A stretch of 38,272 nt of DNA, taken from JAJZMA01 sp021850405 (GTDB taxonomy: Bacteria; Chloroflexota; Dormibacteria; Aeolococcales; Aeolococcaceae). Each line of letters starts with the position of its first letter. The first letter of the stretch is position 1. Position numbers and translations under genes: made by a program. The notes under the pieces are model-generated. The model was not told the DNA's origin, did no database searches, and was given only the letters and a program-made list of their open reading frames with translations. Where the stretch lies: assembly GCA_027365835.1 (NCBI GenBank), contig DAHXLU010000112.1:1-38272 (forward strand), in the 5' to 3' direction. Shown piece after piece: positions 7,932 through 15,194 of this stretch.

Positions 7932-8726
7932 TCAGGGATGCAACGCAGCTGGTGGCCCCCCCCTACGCCGCCCGGCATGCAGGCTCTTTACACCCCCTCT
8001 TTGCACCAGGTCAACCAGAAGGCGACCCTCCCCGTCAGAGGAGCAGGAGGTAATTTCAAATGTTCCTGCAGCAAGCCATTCGTTTTCCATCCAGAACCTT
8101 TCCTCGGCTGAGAACGGCTCCAGGAGGAGCGACCTGCTTCCCGGAGCCAGCCTGAAGATGGCTGCACCGGTGGAGTCGTCCGGAGTGGCCTCGTGCGCCT
8201 GCCAGGGAACACCAGCGAAGCCAGCAGCAATGTCATGGCTGGCTGTGAACGACTGCGGCAACAAGCGCAATATGGCTCTCTCCTGGAACCGCCTGTCCAC
8301 CTCATCCTGGGGCATGAAAAATCCAAGTCCACGGTAAAGAACGGGAGCCTGGGCTGGCGCGGCAGCGAGCGAGTCGAGCAGGAGGGCCGCGTGCTGGTGG
8401 GGTTCAGACGAGAATCTGTGGACCCCCTCATCTGCCAGGAGCTCTGCACAGCAGTGCTTCAGTCTTGCGGAGTTCATCTGCCAGCCCCTTACCGCCCGCA
8501 AAAACTCCTCAAAGCTGGGACCAGAAAAGCGTTGCCGCAGTCGGGCAACCCACTGCCCCGACTCCCAGGCACTCCCTTTTGGTGCTTTCGGCAACTCCGC
8601 CACCCATGGTGCCGGGCAGAACAAGGAAGAATGGGGGACCGTGTGGTGCCCTGGCCCACCCGCAGTCCGGGCTACCCTGTGACCGGCCCGCGGAAGCGGC
8701 ATGTGGAGGGTATCACCCAGCTCCAT
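7932..8726 (-). CDS. Predicted ADP-ribosyltransferase-fold protein (ART1)
   Basis: This 264-residue protein has a C-terminal half matching the R-S-E class of ADP-ribosyltransferases, which move ADP-ribose from NAD+ to a target residue. The pieces are Arg132 in VLYRG, Ser159 and Thr161 in PQSFT followed by an A-x-x-F helix, and Glu214-x-Glu216 in ENEWLAAGTFEI. An E-x-E active site is typical of arginine-specific enzymes. The N-terminal half shares W-(V)AEL-xx-AP, then W-V-x-x-L and F-x-x-A-V-x-x-W-Q with the proteins at 25151 and 26312, so all three are paralogues; this one is about 45 residues shorter at the N-terminus. The ATG at 8726 is chosen for a GGGAG ribosome binding site 5 nt upstream and the MEL start it shares with the others. 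There is no signal peptide and no adjacent immunity gene. Activity and target are inference. Confidence 0.75.
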   Translation of the reverse strand: MELGDTLHMPLPRAGHRVARTAGGPGHHTVPHSSLFCPAPWVAELPKAPKGSAWESGQWVARLRQRFSGPSFEEFLRAVRGWQMNSARLKHCCAELLADEGVHRFSSEPHQHAALLLDSLAAAPAQAPVLYRGLGFFMPQDEVDRRFQERAILRLLPQSFTASHDIAAGFAGVPWQAHEATPDDSTGAAIFRLAPGSRSLLLEPFSAEERFWMENEWLAAGTFEITSCSSDGEGRLLVDLVQRGGVKSLHAGRRRGGPPAALHP

Positions 8727-9073
8727 GCCTGCTCCCATCATTGACAGCGCACAGGACGCGCTGCTGGCCCAGATCCACATGAGTCGGCAGGAGGCTCTTC
8801 CCATTCCCCAGGCAAAGCCCCCGCCCTGTGTCTGCCGCAGGCGACCAGCTACCAGTTCTCATGCGCATCTACCCCAGTTTGCTTTAGACAAGCCCCGTAG
8901 CTTCCTGCAGTTGTGTTCTGCACGGCGAGCCCCGGTTTTCTTTGTCGAGTTTTCCGATTCCCAAGTATCAGATGAGCCTGCAGACTGCGGACGGACAATT
9001 TTTCCCCTAACTTGCCCAAAGGGCCTGCCTGTGGCCGCGCCGGGGTCACGAGCCCCAGCGGGAGAAGGCTGCG
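8727..9073. other. Intergenic region upstream of ART1
   Basis: This stretch separates the ART1 start from the adenosine kinase stop, both on the minus strand, and must carry the ART1 promoter if it is transcribed separately. Frames here look like shadows. A slightly A+T-richer patch near 8930-9005 is the only visible feature. Confidence 0.4.
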
Positions 9074-9997
9074 CTATCCCCTCACCTGTTGATACCGCGC
9101 GAAAATCTCGTCGAAGGCCGGCTGGTAACCTTGTGCTCCCTGTCCTTCCAGTGCAAAGGATGCAAGGGCAGTTCCCCACCGTGCGCCTTCCACGGCAGAG
9201 CCGCCTGCTGCGAGCACGTGGGACATCCCTGCCAGAAACGCATCGCCTGCCCCGGTGGGATCTACCAGGCCGGCAACGGCAAGAGCAGCCACATGTGTAG
9301 TTTCCCCACCCTCATACACCTTCGAGCCGTCTCTGCCCAGGGTAATGACAACACTACTCCCGGCCGGGGCCAGTTCCACGACCGAAGCGCCACAGTGAGC
9401 TACAACGAGCTCCTCCTCATACTCATTCAGCACCACCACCCTGCTCTGGCCAATCGACCTGGCGACCAGGTCTCCCGCAAGAGTGGTGAGCTGCTGTCCT
9501 GGGGCAAAGAGAATTTGGGCGCCCTGGAGAAAGGCTTCACGGAGATGCTGTTCCATAGCGGCGGGATCTCCTGGGGTTACCAGCAGCCAGTCAGCAGGGG
9601 AGAGTGACTGCAGGTGAACCTCACGGGAATCTGCCATGGCGCCAGGATAAAAACTTGCAATCTGGGCACCAGCACGATCTGTAGTGATGTAGCAGGTTGC
9701 CGTAGCAAGCCTGCTCCAGTGGCTGCGGGAGAGGTCAACCCCCCTCCGTACCAGCACCTCGCCCTCCTCCCGGAAATCCTCCCCGATTGCGACCGCAAGC
9801 TCGGGCCTGTCCCCCAGCAGGGCGCATCCATGGGCAATATTGGCTGCAGTACCACCAGCCCTTACAACCTGGTCGGCCACCAGAAACGAGAGGCTTATCT
9901 TGCCGGCATCGCCCACAAACTGTTCCGAAAACAGCCCCGGGTAGCTCATAAGGACATCCCTTGCCACCGATCCAGTGATCACGATCCTCGCTGTCAT
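9074..9997 (-). CDS. adoK: PfkB-family kinase, probable adenosine kinase
   Basis: This 307-residue sugar/nucleoside kinase of the ribokinase (PfkB) family probably phosphorylates adenosine to AMP. The N-terminus reads VITGSVARDVLMSYPGLFSEQFV, then KISLSFLVADQVVRAGGTAANIA and ASFYPGAMADSREV; these three blocks closely resemble mycobacterial adenosine kinase. The C-terminal PfkB signature VDPTGAGDAFLAGM holds the catalytic Asp and the anion hole. I chose the ATG at 9997 because the fold begins there; the open frame upstream is hydrophobic and unlike the family. It is divergent from the 603-residue gene at 10038 with 40 bp between, so promoters overlap. Other PfkB substrates cannot be excluded, but the FSEQF and ASFYPGAM matches favour adenosine. 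Confidence 0.88.
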   Translation of the reverse strand: MTARIVITGSVARDVLMSYPGLFSEQFVGDAGKISLSFLVADQVVRAGGTAANIAHGCALLGDRPELAVAIGEDFREEGEVLVRRGVDLSRSHWSRLATATCYITTDRAGAQIASFYPGAMADSREVHLQSLSPADWLLVTPGDPAAMEQHLREAFLQGAQILFAPGQQLTTLAGDLVARSIGQSRVVVLNEYEEELVVAHCGASVVELAPAGSSVVITLGRDGSKVYEGGETTHVAALAVAGLVDPTGAGDAFLAGMSHVLAAGGSAVEGARWGTALASFALEGQGAQGYQPAFDEIFARYQQVRG

Positions 9998-10037
9998 AGC
10001 TCCAGAGGATACCTCCACGGGCCACAATAGGAGGCAG

Positions 10038-11849
10038 ATGCAAACACAACACCAGGGAGCCACGGCAAGTGTGACCCCGCCTGCCATTGCACCCACCAGC
10101 CTGGATGCCAGCCCTGAAGAGATGGCGGTGGCAGAGGCGGTATCGCTCTACCACCGCACCTACTCCACCATCCTGAAATCCAGCGGTGAGACCCGCCTTC
10201 GCGTCCTGGAGGCGTCCCACAAGGCGATGCTTTCCAGCCTCCACCCGCTGGCTGGGAGTCCGGATCTGGATCTTGGAGCATTCCTGTATGCGTGTCGCCG
10301 CCTGCCCTGGGCCATCCACCGCACCAGACATGTGGTCATGTCACAGGCTGCAGAAATCTTTCACCGGCAGGGCTATCCCGATTTTGACCAGTGGCAGGAG
10401 ACCAGTGCGCCGGGCAGAAGACGCCGCTGGTATGATGGCGGCGAAACTCTCGGTGTACTCATTGCGAGCCCCTCAGACGTGGATGACCTGGTTCCAACTC
10501 TGGTCGCATACCAGATCGAGTGGAACAAGATTAACGCAAAGCTCGGAAAGCTGGAGGACGAGAGGCTAGGGCAGTCACTGGCTGGTGCTACACCTCCCCC
10601 TGCAGCTGACCTGCACGCCTTGCTCACTGGACGGGAAGACGACTGGCAACAGCTGCTGGAGCTGTGGGGTACCAGCTTTGGCCAGACACTCTCCCTGGTG
10701 GGCGAGAGCAGAAAATCACTGCGCATCAGGCTGCTGGGGGGCACGCAGGTGGGCTATGCAAAAGTGACCCGGCGCTGGTGGCAACAGGTGACTGGAGTTG
10801 TCCGGTCTGAAAACCTGCTGGACCGCCCAGTCTATTTTGTGAGCAGCAATACCCACAGCCTGGAGAACCTGGTTACAGGAATCCCGCATGCACACGAAGA
10901 CGAGGTCAAGCAGCTCGTGCGGCAGAGCGGCCTTTCCTACCTGGTTTCCGAGCTGGACCGCTTCGAGGCAGGCGATGCAGAAGGAAACTGGAACAACTTT
11001 CTTTACTTTGCCACCCGCTTCTACCTCAACGCCGCTACCGCAGATGCTGCTGGAAGGGCACAGCTGCGCAAGGAGCAGCACCAGGCTGGAGTAGTTAATG
11101 TCGCCAACCGCACGGCGATGAATGTGGCTGCACAGCTCATGCCGCTCAACCGGCTGGACCCCTCCCGCTTTGATGGAAGACTGGGCACGGTGGATCACGC
11201 CGCCCTTGCCAAAAGCCAAGCCATGGTGATCAACATTGACTACCCACTGGGACTTGCCGCCTACAACATACTGCGGGAGATTGCAGAGACAATCGGGGAC
11301 CTGAAGGGCGTCTACATACTTGGCAAGGCTGCGAGCCTCAATGCCGACGTTGGCGATGTGATGATCTCCAACGTGATCCATGACGAACACTCTGGTTCAA
11401 CCTACTGGCTTGACAACGTCTTTGATGTGAGTGATATTGCGCCTTACCTCCAGTTTGGGAGCGGGCTCGACAACCAGCGCGCTGTCAGTGTAAAAGGGAC
11501 CTTCCTGCAGAATCGTGGATACCTGGATTTCTATTACCGGGAGGCCTTTACCGTTGTTGAAATGGAGGCAGGGCCCTACTGCAACGCAATGTTCGAGATC
11601 TGTGAACCCGACCGCTACCCGATGGGACAGCCAGTCAACTTCTCAAAACTGCCCATAGATTTTGGCGTCATCCACTATGCTTCTGATACGCCGCTTACCC
11701 AGGCCCGTACGCTAGGGGCGCGGGGACTTTCGTACTACGGCATGGACTCCACTTACGCAGCGTCAGTAGCCATATGGCGGCGCATACTCTCCCAGGAAGG
11801 CCTCATCGCACAGGATCCTGCAAGGGTGTCATTGTCAGCCGTTGACTGA
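10038..11849 (+). CDS. Uncharacterised 603-residue cytosolic protein
   Basis: The start at ATG 10038 is supported by a TAGGAGG ribosome binding site 4 nt away. The protein is soluble. After a low-complexity N-terminus (about 30 residues) comes a helical region with SLYHRTYSTILKSSGETRLR and SSLHPLAGSPDLDLGAF. A C-terminal alpha/beta region contains INIDYPLGLAAYNILREIAE, GVYILGKAASLNADVGDVMI and HDEHSGSTYWLDNVF. The latter blocks look like a conserved domain, and the G-K-A-(A)-(T/S)-LNxxxGDVMI stretch is loosely reminiscent of nucleoside-phosphorylase-like folds, but I cannot name the family with confidence. Divergence from the adenosine kinase gene over 40 bp suggests co-regulation and perhaps a role in nucleoside metabolism; that is inference. 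It ends 156 bp before the stop of the converging membrane-protein gene. Confidence 0.85.
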   Translation: MQTQHQGATASVTPPAIAPTSLDASPEEMAVAEAVSLYHRTYSTILKSSGETRLRVLEASHKAMLSSLHPLAGSPDLDLGAFLYACRRLPWAIHRTRHVVMSQAAEIFHRQGYPDFDQWQETSAPGRRRRWYDGGETLGVLIASPSDVDDLVPTLVAYQIEWNKINAKLGKLEDERLGQSLAGATPPPAADLHALLTGREDDWQQLLELWGTSFGQTLSLVGESRKSLRIRLLGGTQVGYAKVTRRWWQQVTGVVRSENLLDRPVYFVSSNTHSLENLVTGIPHAHEDEVKQLVRQSGLSYLVSELDRFEAGDAEGNWNNFLYFATRFYLNAATADAAGRAQLRKEQHQAGVVNVANRTAMNVAAQLMPLNRLDPSRFDGRLGTVDHAALAKSQAMVINIDYPLGLAAYNILREIAETIGDLKGVYILGKAASLNADVGDVMISNVIHDEHSGSTYWLDNVFDVSDIAPYLQFGSGLDNQRAVSVKGTFLQNRGYLDFYYREAFTVVEMEAGPYCNAMFEICEPDRYPMGQPVNFSKLPIDFGVIHYASDTPLTQARTLGARGLSYYGMDSTYAASVAIWRRILSQEGLIAQDPARVSLSAVD

Positions 11850-12004
11850 ACCCGCAGCAAACACCAGCCCCCTGAATCTACCAGTGGAAGGCCGGCCCAT
11901 TGCAAAGACCCACCCTACACTGGTACCGCCGCAACCCCTACACATACCATACGCGCAGGTCACGAGCCGCAGGGCTCTCCTGGCAATACTCACACTTTCC
12001 TGCC

Positions 12005-13831
12005 CTACAAATGCCAGAGTGCGCTTTTGCCAACCCAATACGGCGGTCTGCCCAGCAGTTTTGTGAAGAAATAGATCTCATCCGACTGGTACGGCATTGG
12101 GGTAATAACCACAAACCGCACACTGTCCTTCGACAGGGTCGAAAGCATGCCCTTCCTTGTCTCCCCTGTGAGATAAAAGGGTATGTTGCCGTCCAGCAGA
12201 TGGAGTGGTGTGCCTGAGGCGGAGAGCGCCTGCGCTTGCGGCAGAGAGGGGGAGGGAGAAAGATCATTCTGTATGTTCCACACCGCAAAGAGCAATGGAT
12301 TGAACTCTGGGCCATGATAGAGAGGATATTCCCCAGTGGAGCGGGTGAAGTAGCCGTCCACCATACGGAAGCCAAACTTGTCCTGTGCCTGCCAGAGCAT
12401 GGCAGCCCCAGACGCAATGCTTCGGGCAAAAGGGAGTACAAGTACCGATCCGCGCGCCACGCGCAGTCCCTGTAGTGCCTGCGGCGTAGATATGCTGGAC
12501 GCAGGATATGGAAAGACAGGTAGCCAGGTGATAATGCAAATAGCAGCTGTGACCAACGTCAAGCGGGGTGTCCATACCCGCTCAGCTGCAAGCCCGGCAA
12601 ACACTACTGCCAGCAGGAGTGCCAAAATCAGGTCAGCATAAAAACTCATGCGCAGTGGCAGCAGGCCATCCAGGAGCGGCAGGTGCTCAAGCACCGCTCC
12701 GGGAAGCGGAAGAGTGGTCGAAACTCCAGCCACATTGAGATTGGTGCCAAGCACCAGGATCTCAACGCAGATAAGCATGAGCAGGGCATAACGCGTCCAC
12801 GCGACACCAAGGAGCTGCCTTGCACGGCAAGCGAGAACTGCAATGATTGCAATGCCAATATAATTGGCCTTTTCAACCGGACTGCCGGAAAAGAGCTGCA
12901 GTGTGCTGAAATGGGGAATATGAACCAGTTCGGTAATCCCTGGGACAACAAGACCAAACAGGTCCCCGGAAAAGCCAGCCGGTGGAATCACCACTCCCTT
13001 TATGGCACCCTGGCCGGCAAGCTGTATCCACAGAGGTACAGAGCAGAGCACCGCGGGAAGCGGAAGAACCCACAGCATGGTCATTGCAACCCGTCTCCAC
13101 CTGGACAGCAGCGCTGGTTCCATGATGACCGCGAGCACCAGTGCCAGTATCACAACGACAAGTGTTGAGGCAAGCAATTCTTCGGAAATGAAAAACTGCG
13201 CAGCAACGAGCAGTCCTCCAGACAGGCCCGCCTGCCACGGCTCGAATCGCCTCAGGAAGAGGACATCGTAGACAAGCACGAACATAAGGACCGAGAGAGG
13301 GACACAGACAAGGAAAAGGTGGTCCAGCGACTGATCAGCCATATATGGCGATATCAGGAAAACAAAACCTGCAAGCACAGCAAAGCGCCTGTTTTCGAGA
13401 AGGTGACAAGCGGCAAAATAGACCGACCAGGCCGAACTTGCAACGGCAAGTGTCATCGCCAGGTTATACGAAAAGACCGGCCCAAGTGTAAGGGTAACAG
13501 GCAGGAGCAGCAGATCCAGCAGGTAGCCGGGAGTCTGCCACATCAGGTTTACGCCTTGTGGGAAGTTCATGGTGTGGGTAATGAAGAGTCCGTGGTGGTG
13601 AGTTACCGCGTAGGCAAAGTACTCAAAGTTCCAGATGGAGAGCATGGAATCGCCAGTGCCCGAGCCTACCCAGAGTGTGGTCGGAGCTGACCATGCGTGC
13701 CAAAACCAGAGGGATGTGACTGCCAGAAAAAGCAGGAAGATACCTGCCGAACGCGGAAAGGAGCGTGTGACATAGCGCAATCCCGGGCGCTCCATGACAA
13801 CCGGGTGCAGGCCCTCCACTGCTGCGCCCAC
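12005..13831 (-). CDS. Polytopic membrane protein, GT-C glycosyltransferase-like
   Basis: The protein has 608 residues and about 11-12 hydrophobic segments between residues 28 and 450, followed by a soluble C-terminal domain of about 150 residues. After the first membrane segment comes a periplasmic-type loop with GSGTGDSMLSIWNFEYFAYA, then FITHTMNFPQGVNLMWQTP. This W-N-x-x-(Y/W) plus (Y/F)PxGxNLxWQTP pattern is seen in large bacterial membrane proteins related to lipid-sugar-dependent GT-C glycosyltransferases. Enzymatic activity is inferred from that resemblance only. The GTG at 13831 directly follows the upstream gene's TAG, with a GGAGG about 11 nt before it; ATG 13795 is an alternative. 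The zero-gap arrangement implies translational coupling with the secreted repeat protein, perhaps to modify or assemble cell-surface material. Confidence 0.8.
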   Translation of the reverse strand: MGAAVEGLHPVVMERPGLRYVTRSFPRSAGIFLLFLAVTSLWFWHAWSAPTTLWVGSGTGDSMLSIWNFEYFAYAVTHHHGLFITHTMNFPQGVNLMWQTPGYLLDLLLLPVTLTLGPVFSYNLAMTLAVASSAWSVYFAACHLLENRRFAVLAGFVFLISPYMADQSLDHLFLVCVPLSVLMFVLVYDVLFLRRFEPWQAGLSGGLLVAAQFFISEELLASTLVVVILALVLAVIMEPALLSRWRRVAMTMLWVLPLPAVLCSVPLWIQLAGQGAIKGVVIPPAGFSGDLFGLVVPGITELVHIPHFSTLQLFSGSPVEKANYIGIAIIAVLACRARQLLGVAWTRYALLMLICVEILVLGTNLNVAGVSTTLPLPGAVLEHLPLLDGLLPLRMSFYADLILALLLAVVFAGLAAERVWTPRLTLVTAAICIITWLPVFPYPASSISTPQALQGLRVARGSVLVLPFARSIASGAAMLWQAQDKFGFRMVDGYFTRSTGEYPLYHGPEFNPLLFAVWNIQNDLSPSPSLPQAQALSASGTPLHLLDGNIPFYLTGETRKGMLSTLSKDSVRFVVITPMPYQSDEIYFFTKLLGRPPYWVGKSALWHL

Positions 13832-15100
13832 CTACCCCACCTCCTCAAGCAGCGAGTAGCCCGCGACCGGGCCCTCGGCGTGTTGTTTCAGCTGTCCGCC
13901 AACAGCGTAACAGCTGCCTGCAGTTGTACAGGCCACAGATGAGAGGCCGACTACGGTCGTATGGACGTTCTCCGCTGTACGTTCCTGCCAGGCGGTACCA
14001 TTCCAGTAAAGCAGCAGCTCTGGGTAGAGACCGTTGGGGGCCATCGACGCATAGCCAACTGCATAGCCAACTCCCCAGCAGGATGAGGCAGAGACACAAG
14101 ACACCGATTCTGGGAGCAGTGGTGTTCCCACTGGAATCTCCTGGACTGGTACCAGACGCCATACACCAGCATGGTACCGTGCGCCCCACGTACTCGTCAG
14201 GGCACCAACTGTGCTGCAGCCGGTGGTGCAGTTGGTGCCAAGCAGCATGCACGCACCCTTGCCACAGTAGAGTGCCGTTACGGCGCTGGAAGCGCTGCTC
14301 TGCGGGATAAGCGAAGAAAGGCTGCGGTCACTCCAGAAATGGCCGTTCCAGTGCATAAGGACCGCTACAGGTATTCCTGAATGGGTAGAAAAAACTGAGC
14401 CTGCCGCCCAGCATTGGGATGGTGCAAGGCAGGAGACTGACGTGAGATAGGCGTGACTGCCAGCAAGCCCGCTGCTCGCGGCTGACCAGCTGTGCCCGTT
14501 CCATGCGAAAGCAAAGGGGGAAGTACCGCTCCAGCCAGCTGCCATGCACCCATTGCCAGCGCAACCAAGTGCCAGCAACGCTCCACGCGTGCGGGCCAGC
14601 GCCCCAGATACAGCAGTTCTCCAAATGCCGCTTCTCTCCGAAAGCAGCAACGGGTGCAGCACGGCAGACACAGAGCCACAGGCAGCGCTGCAGGAGTATC
14701 CAGCCACAAAGCAGGAATCCTGCATGCACTGGGAGGCAAGAAGCTGTCCATAGCCACCAGCTCCTGCAGGCAGGGCTGCCACATTCCACGGCCCCCCGCT
14801 CACTTCCGCGCTCTCAACGAGCGGCCAGCTCTTGCCATATGGATTCCTGCAGCTGCTGCAGCGCGCGCCCACTGCGATGCAAGCGCCAGCGGTACTACAG
14901 CTTACGGAATTGAACGTACCCTGAATGCTGCTGGCAAGGCCCACATCATGCCATGAGCTGTTCCAGGAGACAATGGTAAGCGCGGCTATCCCACCGCTTA
15001 CTGCAACGACGACCGCCAGGGCAAGAGCAAGGCGGTTTCGCACCAGGGCTGACAACGCTGCCACCCTGTCAGGTATTGCCAAATCCATCTCCCATGACAC
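13832..15100 (-). CDS. Membrane-anchored or secreted protein with seven Cys-pair repeats
   Basis: This 422-residue protein has one N-terminal hydrophobic segment (about residues 23-45), serving as signal anchor or uncleaved signal. The rest is extracytoplasmic, with seven repeats of the form (S)C-x4-5-C-x-x-(V/A)-G: SCSTAGACIAVG, CMQDSCFVAG, GCAGNGCMAAG, SCLAPSQCWAAG, YCGKGACMLLG, SCVSASSCWGVG and ACTTAGSCYAVG. W-N-G-x-x-W strands lie between several of them. This matches the repeat architecture of the protein at 1959-3923 and fits a seven-bladed propeller. The GTG at 15100 (MSWEMDLA) is used; ATG 15088 in the same frame is equally possible. The stop codon abuts the start of the polytopic membrane protein, so the two form an operon. 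No catalytic motif is seen. Confidence 0.8.
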   Translation of the reverse strand: MSWEMDLAIPDRVAALSALVRNRLALALAVVVAVSGGIAALTIVSWNSSWHDVGLASSIQGTFNSVSCSTAGACIAVGARCSSCRNPYGKSWPLVESAEVSGGPWNVAALPAGAGGYGQLLASQCMQDSCFVAGYSCSAACGSVSAVLHPLLLSERSGIWRTAVSGALARTRGALLALGCAGNGCMAAGWSGTSPFAFAWNGHSWSAASSGLAGSHAYLTSVSCLAPSQCWAAGSVFSTHSGIPVAVLMHWNGHFWSDRSLSSLIPQSSASSAVTALYCGKGACMLLGTNCTTGCSTVGALTSTWGARYHAGVWRLVPVQEIPVGTPLLPESVSCVSASSCWGVGYAVGYASMAPNGLYPELLLYWNGTAWQERTAENVHTTVVGLSSVACTTAGSCYAVGGQLKQHAEGPVAGYSLLEEVG

Positions 15101-15194
15101 CCAGGCAAGGATGCACTCGGCGTACTTTACTCCAGCCGCTCCAGGTTGGGTGCACTATGCCACCTGGCTGTCCCACCGGCGTCACGAGCCGCAA

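Noticed and set aside
9735..10331. 198-codon minus-strand frame across the adoK / 10038 divergence
   Set aside because: Overlaps two better-supported genes in other frames; Gly/Arg/Cys-rich shadow.
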